Source of the DNA: Streptomyces collinus Tu 365
Lineage (GTDB): Bacteria; Actinomycetota; Actinomycetes; Streptomycetales; Streptomycetaceae
DNA length: 64,000 nucleotides
Assembly (NCBI RefSeq): GCF_000444875.1
Contig: NC_021985.1
Location: forward strand, 1,736,001-1,800,000
Reading direction: 5' to 3'
The position numbers and the translations under genes were made by a program. This document shows, piece after piece, positions 8,429 through 16,191 of the stretch. Under the pieces are notes generated by a model. It ran no database searches and was not told the origin of the DNA. It worked only from the letters and a program-made list of their open reading frames with translations. Each line of letters begins with the position of its first letter. Positions within the stretch are counted from its first letter, which is position 1.

Positions 8429-9285
8429 GTCCCGGCGCCGGGTGCGGCATCCGCCGCCGGGAGCGCGGCCAGCGCCTCGGCCACGGCCGAGGAGGCGCGC
8501 AGGTCGAGCCGGGCGCCGGTGCCGCGGGCCTGGTGGCGCAGCTCGTCGGCGGCCAGCCGCAGCAGCTGGGGCAGCAGGTCGTCGCAGCGCCGGACCACCC
8601 AGCCGGTGCCGGCGGTGGCGAGCCACCACAGCCGGGCCGCCCGGGTCGGCGCCGGGAATTCCGGTTCGGGCGACGGCGGCGCGCCGGTGGCCAGTCCGGA
8701 GGAGCTCAGCAGGGCGTGGAAGCGCACCGCGAACTGCCGGTGGCCGCGCTCGCCCGGGTGCAGCCGGTCCGCGCTCCACAGGGTGCGGTCGGTGAGCCAG
8801 GCGCCCCGGGAGGCGTGCAGGTGGACGGCCCCGTAGCGGTCGGACAGCGCGTGGACGACCGCGTTGACCGCCTGCTGGCGGCGGGCCAGCGGGCGGGCGA
8901 GGGCGCCGGGCAGTCCGAGCATGGCCCCGGGGTCGGGCAGGCAGGCGGTGAGCAGGGTGGCGCCCTGGCCGGTGAAGGCCGCGCAGACGGCGTCGAGCCG
9001 GGCGGCCACGGCCCGGACGTCGAAGGTGCGGCGCAGCGTGTCGTTGACGCCGACGACCACGGACACCAGGTCGGGGCGGAGCGCCAGGGCGGCCGGTGTC
9101 TGCCGGTCGCGCACGTCGCGCGTCTGCGCCCCGCTGACGGCGAGGTTGGTGAACTCCACCTGCCCGGGGTCGGCGGCGAGGCCGTCGGCGAGCAGCGCCG
9201 CCCAGCCCCGCCACCCGCCGCCGACGGGGTCTCCCACGCCTTCGGTGAGCGAGTCCCCGAGCGCCACGAAGCGGACGGCTCTCAT
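8329..9285 (-). CDS. SGNH/GDSL hydrolase
   Basis: This encodes 318 residues from the ATG at 9285, overlapping the upstream glycosyltransferase stop by four bases. Block I is ALGDSLTEG (nucleophile S12), block III is VVGVNDTLR, and the catalytic Asp-His block is SADRLHPGERGH. There is no signal peptide, so it probably acts in the cytoplasm as an esterase or deacylase. Residues beyond about 205 form an Ala/Arg-rich tail. The last 30 or so codons lie antisense to pxpC and look like read-through, so the functional protein may end earlier. Its place after two GT4 glycosyltransferases suggests it trims or transfers an acyl group on their glycolipid or glycoside product. Confidence 0.85.
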   Translation of the reverse strand: MRAVRFVALGDSLTEGVGDPVGGGWRGWAALLADGLAADPGQVEFTNLAVSGAQTRDVRDRQTPAALALRPDLVSVVVGVNDTLRRTFDVRAVAARLDAVCAAFTGQGATLLTACLPDPGAMLGLPGALARPLARRQQAVNAVVHALSDRYGAVHLHASRGAWLTDRTLWSADRLHPGERGHRQFAVRFHALLSSSGLATGAPPSPEPEFPAPTRAARLWWLATAGTGWVVRRCDDLLPQLLRLAADELRHQARGTGARLDLRASSAVAEALAALPAADAAPGAGTQRRRTGTNLTGVPGTACAAAGRSAARTTAITG

Positions 9286-10463
9286 GCGGCGCCCTCCCGC
9301 GCGGCGGGCCGGGCCGGCGCGTCCCGCCGGCCGAGCACCTCGGTGTCGTGCGCCGCGAGGAAGGCCTCGACGGCCGTGCCCCAGCCGAAGCACTCCGCAC
9401 GCGCGCGTGCCGCCTCGCGGCGCTCACGCCCGGGACGCGACAGGACCGCCTCGACGGCGTCCGCGAACGCCTCCGGGCGGTCGGCGGCGGCCGCGCCGGC
9501 CGCGCCGATCACCTCGGGCAGCGCCGACGAGGCGCTGGCCACCACGGGGGTGCCGCACGCCAGGGCCTCCAGCGCGGCCAGCCCGAAGGTCTCGGCGGGC
9601 CCGGGGGCCAGGCACACGTCGGCGGACGCCTGGAGCGCGCCCAGCGCGGCCCGCCCGGAGACGTGCCCGAGGAAGGTCACCGGCAGCCCGCGTTCCCGGG
9701 CGCGTTGTTCGAGGCGGGCGCGCAGCGGGCCGTCCCCGGCCACCACGAGAACCGCGCGCCGTCCGCGCCGCACGAGCTCCTGGAGGGCGTCCAGGGCCGT
9801 GCCGGGGCGCTTCTCGACGGAGAGCCGGGAGCAGAGCACGAGCAGCGCCTCGGCGCCGCGCGCGTGGCGCGCGCGCAGCGCCGGGTCGCACAGCGCGGGG
9901 TGGCGTTCCATCAGGTCGACGCCGAGCGGCGCGCGTACGACGTTGCGGGCGCCGATCCGCACGAACTCGCGCTCGGCGTACTCCGTAGTGCACACGACCC
10001 GCGAGTAGACGTGCGCGGTGCGGGTGTTGAGGGAGTCGGCGGTCCGCCGGGCGAGGTGGTCCGGCAGGCCCCAGGTGCGCAGGACGCCGTCGGCGGTCTC
10101 GTGCGAGACCATCACGGACGGCACGCGGGCGCGGCGGCCCCAGCGCCCGGTCCAGCGCAGGGTGGTGCGGTCGGAGACCTCGAGGCGGTCGGGGGCCAGG
10201 TCCTCCAGCAGGGCGGTCACCCGCCGCCGGTCGGTCAGGACGCGGTAGCCGCCGGTGCCGGGCAGCAGCGGTCCGGGCAGGGTGACGACCCGTCCCTGCT
10301 CGGTGTCGCGGTCGGTGAAGCGCTCGCCCGGCACGATCAGCACCGGTTCGTGTCCGGCGGCCAGGTAGCCGCGGCCCAGTTCGCGCAGGGCCGTGCGCAG
10401 GCCGCCGGAGGCGGGGGTGACGAAGTTGGCGAGCCGGACGATGCGCAGCGGTGTGCCGGTCAT
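9282..10463 (-). CDS. GT4-family glycosyltransferase
   Basis: This encodes 393 residues with the GT-B fold. The N-terminal half begins LRIVRLANFVTPASGGLRTAL, the glycine-rich acceptor side of GT4 enzymes. The C-terminal half carries the donor-site E-x7-E motif (AETFGLAALEALACGTPVV). It is the second of three genes coupled by four-base overlaps: it starts within the stop of the other glycosyltransferase and ends within the start of the SGNH hydrolase. Donor and acceptor are not evident; GDP-mannose and a phospholipid or secondary metabolite are possible by comparison with PimB/MgtA-like enzymes. Confidence 0.88.
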   Translation of the reverse strand: MTGTPLRIVRLANFVTPASGGLRTALRELGRGYLAAGHEPVLIVPGERFTDRDTEQGRVVTLPGPLLPGTGGYRVLTDRRRVTALLEDLAPDRLEVSDRTTLRWTGRWGRRARVPSVMVSHETADGVLRTWGLPDHLARRTADSLNTRTAHVYSRVVCTTEYAEREFVRIGARNVVRAPLGVDLMERHPALCDPALRARHARGAEALLVLCSRLSVEKRPGTALDALQELVRRGRRAVLVVAGDGPLRARLEQRARERGLPVTFLGHVSGRAALGALQASADVCLAPGPAETFGLAALEALACGTPVVASASSALPEVIGAAGAAAADRPEAFADAVEAVLSRPGRERREAARARAECFGWGTAVEAFLAAHDTEVLGRRDAPARPAAREGAA

Positions 10464-11590
10464 GCCGCCACCGCCGTCCGGCGTGCCGCGAGCACGTCCT
10501 CGTAGTGCTCGATGAGCTGGTCACCGACGGCGGCCCAGGTGCGTTCGCGCACCCGGGCCCGCCCGGCGGCGCCGTAGGCGGCCCGCAGGTCCGGGTCGGC
10601 GGCCAGGGCGGTGACCGCCCCGGTGACGGCGGCCGCGTCGTGCGGCGGGACGAGCAGTCCGGTGCGGCCGTGGTCGACGAGGTCGAGCGGGCCGCCGGCG
10701 GCGGGCGCGACCACCGGCACCCCGCTGGCCATGGCCTCCTGGACGGTCTGGCAGAAGGTCTCGAACGGGCCGGTGTGCACGAACAGGTCGAGCGACGCGA
10801 AGATCCGGGCGAGTTCGTCGCCGGTCCGGCGGCCCAGGAGGACGGCGCCGGGCAGGGCCTCGGTGAGCGGGGCCCGGCTGGGGCCGTCGCCGACCACCAC
10901 GAGGCGGACGCCCGCGAGTCCGGCGACGCCCGCCAGGAGCTCGACGTGCTTCTCGGGGGCGAGGCGGCCGACGTAGCCGACGATCAGTTCGCCGTTCGGG
11001 GCCAGTTCGCGGCGCAGGGCCGCGTCGCGGTGGTCCGGCCGGAACCGGGCGGTGTCCACGCCGCGCCGCCACAGCCGGACGCGGGGCACGCCGTGCGCCC
11101 GGAGGTCGTGCAGGGCGGCGCTGGACGGGGCGAGGGTGCGGTCGGCGGCGGCGTGCACGGAGCGGATCCGGCGCCAGGCGGCGGCCTCGCCCGCGCCCAT
11201 GTAGGTGCGGGCGTATCCGGCGAGGTCGGTCTGGTAGACGGCTACGGCCGGGATGCCGAGCCGGGCGGCGGCCGCCATGCCGCGGACGCCGAGAACGAAC
11301 GGACTGGCGAGGTGGACCACGTCGGCGCGGTGCCCGGTGAGCGCCGCGCCGAGGCGGCGGCTGGGCAGGGCGACACGGACCTGGGGGTAGCCGGGGAGCG
11401 GGAGGGAGGGGACGCGGACGACGGGGCACGGCGCCTCGAGTGCGTCGGCCCTGGTGCCGGGCGCGGTGGCCGGCGCGACGACGAGCGGGAGGTGACCGCG
11501 GTCCACGAGGTGCCGGGCGGTCTGGAGCGCGCAGTGGGCGACGCCGTTCACATCGGGGGGAAAGGATTCGGTCACGATGACGACACGCAT
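10460..11590 (-). CDS. GT4-family glycosyltransferase (MgtA/PimB-like mannosyltransferase group)
   Basis: This encodes 376 residues. It opens MRVVIVTESFPPDVNGVAHC, typical of GDP-mannose-dependent alpha-mannosyltransferases of the MgtA/PimB/SQDX group. The donor motif is FETFCQTVQEAMASGVPVV, and GYVGRLAPEKHVELL marks the start of the second Rossmann domain. It is the first gene of the GT-GT-SGNH operon. In mycobacteria and corynebacteria related enzymes build mannosylated lipids on the inner membrane face; here the lipid target is only inferred. Confidence 0.88.
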   Translation of the reverse strand: MRVVIVTESFPPDVNGVAHCALQTARHLVDRGHLPLVVAPATAPGTRADALEAPCPVVRVPSLPLPGYPQVRVALPSRRLGAALTGHRADVVHLASPFVLGVRGMAAAARLGIPAVAVYQTDLAGYARTYMGAGEAAAWRRIRSVHAAADRTLAPSSAALHDLRAHGVPRVRLWRRGVDTARFRPDHRDAALRRELAPNGELIVGYVGRLAPEKHVELLAGVAGLAGVRLVVVGDGPSRAPLTEALPGAVLLGRRTGDELARIFASLDLFVHTGPFETFCQTVQEAMASGVPVVAPAAGGPLDLVDHGRTGLLVPPHDAAAVTGAVTALAADPDLRAAYGAAGRARVRERTWAAVGDQLIEHYEDVLAARRTAVAA

Positions 11591-11680
11591 ACGGGTGTTC
11601 TCGCCGTACCGGACGTGGCCGCGTCAACGTCGATCTTTCCGGCCGGGGAACGTCCCATGAGCGTTGGACCGCGCACCCTC

Positions 11681-11715
11681 GCGGGTCAGGCGGCCGCCAC
11701 GCCCGCCTGACCCGC
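11681..11715 (-). terminator. 13-bp perfect hairpin, probable terminator of the HEAT-repeat gene
   Basis: GCGGGTCAGGCGG at 11681-11693 pairs with 11703-11715 across a nine-base loop. It lies about 90 bases past the HEAT-protein stop codon and just ahead of the GT operon on the same strand. There is no T tract, as is usual for Streptomyces terminators. Confidence 0.6.
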
Positions 11716-11780
11716 GGGTCACCCGGTGTTCACCCGGCGGGCGGATCGCCGCCCGCCCCGGGTGTCGTCGTCGGTGCCGG

Positions 11781-11820
11781 CCGGGTCACACGGCAGGTGC
11801 CCGGGTCACACGGCAGGCGC
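11781..11820. repeat. 20-bp tandem duplication over a stop codon
   Basis: Two adjacent 20-base copies (CCGGGTCACACGGCAGG plus three bases) differ at a single position. The right-hand copy holds the stop codon (11806-11808) and last codons of the HEAT-repeat gene. The left-hand copy lies beyond the stop, so the gene's end has been duplicated outward by slippage. Confidence 0.8.
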
Positions 11821-13224
11821 GTCCGGTCCGAAGCGGCTGCGGACGGCCGTCTGCACCTCGTCCTCCTCGGCCGGGTCGGCTGCGAGGCGGCGGAGCCGTT
11901 CGACGACCCGGGTGTCACCGGTCTCGGCGTGCCGGGCGGCCAGCTCCCGGGTGGTCTCCTCGCAGTCCCACAGGCACTCGACGGCGAAGCCGGCGGCGAA
12001 GGAGGGGTCGGTGGCGGCGAGAGCGCGGGCGGCGCGGCCGCGGAGGTGGGAGGAGGCCGTCTCGCGGTAGACGTGGCGCAGGACGGGGGCCGCGCAGGCG
12101 ATCCCCAGGCGGCCGGCGCCGTCGACCAGGGTCCACAGGGTCGGGGCGTCCGGGCCCTCGCCGCGTACGGCCTCGCGCAGGGCGCCGAGGACGAGGTCGC
12201 TGTCCTTGGCCGCGCCGCGGCAGGCGAGCATGCGGCCGGCCGCGGCGCCGAGGGCGTCGGGGCGCTGGGCCCAGCGGCGGGCCCGCTCGACGGCGGCGAT
12301 GCTGCGCATCCGTTCGAAGGCGTCGACGGCGGCCTCCACGACGAGCGCCGACCCGTCGGCCACGGCCTCCTCGATCAGGGCGAGGGCGTCGGGGTCGTTG
12401 CTGTCGGCGAGGTAGCGCAGTGCCGTGCAGCGGGCGCCCTCGGTGCCCGACCTGGCGGCCTGGAGGATCTCCGGCCGGTCCTCGGGTCCGGCCACGGCGA
12501 CCAGGCAGCGGGCGGCCGGCACATGGAGGGCGGCACCGCGCTCGACGCCCTGCTGGGCCCATTCGAAGACGGCGCGCACGCTCCACCCGGGGCGTGGCCC
12601 GGTGGGCCGCATCTGGCGCTGCCAGCGGTCGAAACAGCCGGCCTCGTGGGCGGCACGCACGCGTGCGGCGATCGGTTCGCGCGGGTCCTCGGCCCACAGC
12701 CGCCATGGCCGCGGCTCGAAGGCGTCCCGTACGGCCGCGGCCAGTTCGGCCTCGCCCTCGGCATCGGTGGCGAAGCGGGCCAGCACGGGGGCGGCGAGGG
12801 CGCGCAGGCCCGCGTCGTCGTCCCGGAGGGCCAGCTCGTCCAGGGCCCAGGCCCAGTTGGAGCCCTGGGCGGCGTACCTGCGCAGCAGTTCGAGCGCGTC
12901 CCGCCTGCCGTAGGAGGCGAGGTGCCCGAGGACGGCCAGGGCGAGCCCCGTGCGGGACTCCTCGTCGTCGAGGACGTCCTCGCAGTCGAAGAGGTGCGCC
13001 TCGACCGCGTCCAGCTCGCCGTTCAGGTCGAGGTAGAGGCGGGCGTAGTAGAGGGAGCGGTTCTCCACCTGCCAGTCGTGGCGGGGGTCGCGGAGCACAC
13101 AGTGGTTCAGGGCCGCGAGCGCTTCGGCGCGCGGTGCGGTGAGCGCGTGCAGTGTGCCGTCGCCACGGCCCCGCTGGAGCAGGCCGAGCAGCGTACCGCT
13201 GGGCGCTATGACCGGATCGAACAT
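11806..13224 (-). CDS. HEAT-repeat protein
   Basis: This encodes 472 residues from the ATG at 13224. An in-frame ATG five codons earlier would leave the GAGG ribosome site (13234-13237) inside the gene, while that site is nine bases from 13224. The protein is almost wholly alpha-helical, with repeated helix pairs such as RPEILQAARSGTEGARCTALRYLAD and ALALIEEAVADGSALVVEAAVDAF, each spanning about 30-35 residues. No enzyme motif, membrane segment or signal peptide is present. HEAT proteins are scaffolds for protein partners; the partner is unknown. The next upstream gene on the strand encodes another repeat protein (ankyrin). Confidence 0.85.
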   Translation of the reverse strand: MFDPVIAPSGTLLGLLQRGRGDGTLHALTAPRAEALAALNHCVLRDPRHDWQVENRSLYYARLYLDLNGELDAVEAHLFDCEDVLDDEESRTGLALAVLGHLASYGRRDALELLRRYAAQGSNWAWALDELALRDDDAGLRALAAPVLARFATDAEGEAELAAAVRDAFEPRPWRLWAEDPREPIAARVRAAHEAGCFDRWQRQMRPTGPRPGWSVRAVFEWAQQGVERGAALHVPAARCLVAVAGPEDRPEILQAARSGTEGARCTALRYLADSNDPDALALIEEAVADGSALVVEAAVDAFERMRSIAAVERARRWAQRPDALGAAAGRMLACRGAAKDSDLVLGALREAVRGEGPDAPTLWTLVDGAGRLGIACAAPVLRHVYRETASSHLRGRAARALAATDPSFAAGFAVECLWDCEETTRELAARHAETGDTRVVERLRRLAADPAEEDEVQTAVRSRFGPDAPAV

Positions 13225-13524
13225 GGGAAACAGCCTCACATCAAGCGTCGACGCAACCGGGAAACACGCACTACCTGGCCACGTGACACAACGTCGGAGC
13301 GCCCGCCGTCTCTTGCTTGCTGTAGACCATCTCTCTCTGCCTCTCGTCGGTGGCCCATGCGGACCGCATCACGGCCCGCGCGGTGCGGCAACACCTGCCC
13401 AGCCATCGCGTCCGTGAATCACGTCGTCATGATGACCCGCGCTGTGAGCTGCCGCGACCGTATTTCCGGCGGCCTTGTACCGCCTCCCCCGTTTTCCGTG
13501 TCGTACCTGCTCAGGACGTTCGCG
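13225..13524. other. Non-coding gap between the ankyrin and HEAT genes
   Basis: Three hundred bases lack a convincing gene: codon usage is flat in all frames and no ribosome site precedes a plausible start. It should hold the promoter of the HEAT gene, but no clear -35/-10 pair stands out. I see no terminator-grade hairpin after the ankyrin gene. Confidence 0.5.
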
Positions 13525-13917
13525 TCAGTGTGTGCCGAACAGTTCCAGAATTTCCGTCTTGCCGAACATGCGGGCGGTGTCGACGGCCGAGGGGGTGCCC
13601 GCGGCCGGGTCGGCGCCGGACTCCAGGAGCGCCTTGATGACATCGGTCTCACCCTTGAAGACGGCGCCGGCGAGCGGGGTCTGGCCCCGGTCGTTGATGC
13701 GGTCGGCGTCCGCGCCCCGGGCGAGGAGGGCACGTACCGCGTCGGCGTGCCCGTGGTAGGCGGCGAGCATCACGAGGGAGTCGCCCCGGTCGTTGGTGAG
13801 GTCGGCCGGAACGCCCGCGTCGACATAGGCCACCAGTTCCTCCGTCCGGCCCTGCCGGGCCAGGTCGAAGATCTTGGTCGCCAGCTCCACGACCTCGGGG
13901 TCGGGGGCTTCACTCAT
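13525..13917 (-). CDS. Small ankyrin-repeat protein
   Basis: This encodes 130 residues made of three to four ankyrin repeats. The clearest are DRGDSLVMLAAYHGHADAVR and DRGQTPLAGAVFKGETDVIK, each followed by a long-helix ALLxxGADxxxxN segment. The last repeat (TPSAVDTARMFGKTEILELF) caps the stack. There is no signal peptide or membrane helix. It is divergent from smeA, with 264 bases between the starts. Partner and process are unknown; such short proteins act as protein-binding modules. Confidence 0.9.
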   Translation of the reverse strand: MSEAPDPEVVELATKIFDLARQGRTEELVAYVDAGVPADLTNDRGDSLVMLAAYHGHADAVRALLARGADADRINDRGQTPLAGAVFKGETDVIKALLESGADPAAGTPSAVDTARMFGKTEILELFGTH

Positions 13918-14103
13918 CGGCCGGACCGCCTCTCGTTACAACCGTTCAGGTGAATCGCAAGGGTACTGGCTCGCGCCTCACATCACCCGAAGTGCCCGAG
14001 GTAAAGATCACCGCAGACCCCGGCGCGCGCAAGCGCCCAGCTCAACCGGCCCACCGAGGGCTCCACCAGCCGGTGGAAAAGGGCGGGAATTCACCCAGTT
14101 GCA

Positions 14104-14168
14104 CCTTTTATCGTATAGATACATGCTGTGATCCTGGAAGAACTCAGGGTGATTGTCCCCCTCGACAC
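14104..14168 (+). promoter_or_regulatory. Probable smeA-sffA control region (AT-rich island plus a GACAC motif)
   Basis: An AT-rich stretch (TTTTATCGTATAGATACAT, about 14106-14124) stands out in otherwise GC-rich DNA and contains TATAGAT, a good -10. No well-spaced -35 is present, as expected for a promoter that needs an activator. GACAC at 14164-14168, directly before the ribosome site, matches the core of the WhiA sporulation-regulator site. The link to Whi control is an inference from the motif and the known developmental expression of smeA. Confidence 0.4.
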
Positions 14169-14181
14169 CAGGAGGCCCCGA

Positions 14182-14376
14182 ATGATCCTCTCCATCTCAG
14201 GCGTCATGCTGCTCGGCGTCGTCGTCTTCCTCTTCTTCCGCAAGGACGGCCTCAAGGGCTCGCACGCGTGCACGTCGGCCCTGTTCGGCTTCTACCTGGC
14301 CAGCACGGGCATCGCGCCGAGCATCAAGGCAGGCGGCGAGAGTCTGGCGAGCCTCCTCGGTGGCATCAAGTTCTGA
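14182..14376 (+). CDS. smeA: SmeA, small membrane protein of sporulation septation
   Basis: This encodes 64 residues from the ATG at 14182, preceded by GGAGG at 14171-14175. One strong membrane helix fills residues 3-20 (GVMLLGVVVFLFF), followed by a short KDGLKG charged loop and a second, weaker hydrophobic helix. In S. coelicolor SmeA is a small membrane protein made at sporulation that recruits the FtsK/SpoIIIE-like protein SffA to division septa. The same pairing is kept here, with sffA 39 bases downstream. Identification rests on size, helix pattern and the sffA neighbour. Confidence 0.88.
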   Translation: MILSISGVMLLGVVVFLFFRKDGLKGSHACTSALFGFYLASTGIAPSIKAGGESLASLLGGIKF

Positions 14377-14415
14377 CGCCCACGTCCCGCCCGTACGCAC
14401 CATCAGGAGACAGCA

Positions 14416-16035
14416 GTGGCCCGGCGCCCTCTTCCCCGCATTCTGAGCAAGGACAGCGCGCAGATCGCCCGGACGCAGATCGCCCGGAGCCGGGAACTGG
14501 CCCGGACGGCGGCCGACAGTGCCACCGATGTCCTCCACCCGCTGATCACGGTCTCGCGCGGGCTGCGCCGGCTGGCCTCGGCCGGGCGGCGCAGATGGGT
14601 CGAGACGCCCAAGGACAAGCGCGGGCCGCTGCTGTTCCTGGCGGCCTCGGTGGTCCTGGTCGTGGTGCTGGCGCCATACGGACCGCTGCTCGCCGCCATC
14701 GCCCTGATGGCGGCGGCGGCATGGCAGGGCCGCGACCGCACCCCGCCGGCGCCGGACGGTCCCGACGAGTCGCAGGCCGAGCGGCTGAGGTCCCTGTACG
14801 AGGCGCTGGTTCCCTACTTCTCCACCGACGGGGACCCGGCGCCGCTGTACGCCCACGGCGGGGAGTGGGAGAAGGCGTTCGACACGCACGAGTTCGACGA
14901 CACCGGCCGCGTCGGTCACCTCGTGATCCGCTACCCCGCCTACTTCCCGGACGGCGAGGGCGAGGCCCGGGCACGGGTCGAGCAGCTGCTCGCCGCGAAG
15001 GCGGGGCGGGGCCGCGAGTACCACTTCGCGTGGGACGAGGAGGGCAACCGGCTGACGGTGACCGTCCTGGCCCCCCTGCCCACCGACATCGCCGCGCAGC
15101 GCTTCGTCACCGCGCCGGGAGAGACGGTCCTCGGCTTCACCGACCCCACCGAGGTGCAGCGCACGCTCCCCCTCTCCTACGGGGACGAGCAGCGCGACAC
15201 CCCGCCGGTGGTCTGGCGGACCGGTCTGCGCTCCACCGAGCCGCACCTGCTGGCCATGGGCCACCCGGGCAGCGGCACCTCGACCCTGCTCCGCTCGATC
15301 GCCCTGCAGGCGCTCCAGTACGGCGACGTACTGATCGCCGACGGCGGCGGCACCGGCGAGTACGCCTGCCTGATCGGCCGGGACGGCGTGCTGGCCGTGG
15401 AGTGCGCGCCGGCCGGCGCGCTGGCCAGCCTGGAGTGGGCCGCGCAGGAGACCGAGCGGCGGCTCGTCGCCATCAACCGGGCCCGGCAGGCGGGCGACCC
15501 GCCGCCGGAGGACACCCGGCGCCCGCTGTGGCTGATCCTGGACCGGCCGAGCGTCTTCACCCACCTCACCGCGGCGGAGGGCCGCCAGGACCCGCAGACC
15601 CTGCTGCAGATGCCGCTGCGGCACGGACGCGCGGCGAACGTCACCGTGGTCGTGGCCGAGCAGTTCGAGAGCGCGGAGGCGCTGAGCGACGCGGTGCGGC
15701 AGCACACGCGCGCGCGAGTGGTGCTGGGGCCCGCGTCGCCGGAACAGCTGCGGACCGTCCTCGGGGCGCCGCCGCACACGACCCCGCTGGCGCAGGTGCC
15801 GCCCGGGCGGGGGTACGCGCGGCTGGGCACGGGTCCCGTGCACCGGCTCCAGGTGCCCTCGACCCCGGATCCGTACGACGACGCGACCGGTGACGCGGAC
15901 CGGCAGGCGGTGTCCGCGCTGCTGCCCCCGCGCACGACCCCCGCCGACGCGGCACCGGCGGAGCCGCTCGGGGCGGCCGCACCCGTGGAGACGGCACCGC
16001 TGGCCGCGGAGGCGATGGCGGCCGAGAGCTCCTGA
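14416..16035 (+). CDS. sffA: SffA, FtsK/SpoIIIE-like protein with degenerate Walker motifs
   Basis: This encodes 539 residues from the GTG at 14416, with an AGGAGA ribosome site. A basic N-terminal cytoplasmic segment leads into two close membrane helices (about 75-105, LLFLAASVVLVVVLAPYGPLLAAIALMAAAAW). A soluble region and an FtsK-type P-loop domain (about 235-470) follow, with a Pro/Ala-rich tail. SffA acts with SmeA at sporulation septa in chromosome segregation. The P-loop reads GHPGSGTS (282-289), with Thr288 where the invariant lysine should be. The Walker B strand ends LWLILDRP (D376, R377), lacking the catalytic acid. Strong ATP hydrolysis therefore looks unlikely. The gene converges on the MocR gene. 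Confidence 0.88.
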   Translation: MARRPLPRILSKDSAQIARTQIARSRELARTAADSATDVLHPLITVSRGLRRLASAGRRRWVETPKDKRGPLLFLAASVVLVVVLAPYGPLLAAIALMAAAAWQGRDRTPPAPDGPDESQAERLRSLYEALVPYFSTDGDPAPLYAHGGEWEKAFDTHEFDDTGRVGHLVIRYPAYFPDGEGEARARVEQLLAAKAGRGREYHFAWDEEGNRLTVTVLAPLPTDIAAQRFVTAPGETVLGFTDPTEVQRTLPLSYGDEQRDTPPVVWRTGLRSTEPHLLAMGHPGSGTSTLLRSIALQALQYGDVLIADGGGTGEYACLIGRDGVLAVECAPAGALASLEWAAQETERRLVAINRARQAGDPPPEDTRRPLWLILDRPSVFTHLTAAEGRQDPQTLLQMPLRHGRAANVTVVVAEQFESAEALSDAVRQHTRARVVLGPASPEQLRTVLGAPPHTTPLAQVPPGRGYARLGTGPVHRLQVPSTPDPYDDATGDADRQAVSALLPPRTTPADAAPAEPLGAAAPVETAPLAAEAMAAESS

Positions 16036-16073
16036 ACACCCGACCCGGCGGCTGGCGACGCCTCCCCCGCCGA

Positions 16074-16114
16074 GCGGCCCCGGTCACCTGCGGGCTGTCG
16101 GCCGCAGGGGCCGC
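16074..16114. terminator. Bulged GC hairpin between convergent sffA and the MocR gene
   Basis: CCTGCGG and CCGCAGG pair around an eight-base loop, and outer GCGGCC/GGCCGC arms extend the stem past a one-sided bulge. It lies 39 bases past the sffA stop and 60 bases past the opposing gene's stop, so it can serve both transcripts. Confidence 0.5.
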
Positions 16115-16138
16115 CGGGCGGCTCGCCGGGTCCACCAC

Positions 16139-16191
16139 GCCACGAACGTGCGAGCTGGGGCTGCCCGGTCTCCCTAGGCCACGAACGTGCG
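16139..16191. repeat. 14-bp direct repeat at the end of the MocR gene
   Basis: GCCACGAACGTGCG occurs at 16139-16152 and again at 16178-16191. The second copy encodes the last residues (RTFVA region) and abuts the stop codon of the MocR gene; the first lies 22 bases beyond the stop. Like the duplication at 11781, a gene's 3-prime end has been copied outward. Confidence 0.7.

Noticed and set aside
14182..16035. smeA-sffA as the transfer (Tra/Spd) genes of an integrative element
   Set aside because: No integrase, excisionase, replication gene or tRNA attachment site is near, and the small-membrane-protein/FtsK-like pair matches the known sporulation genes.
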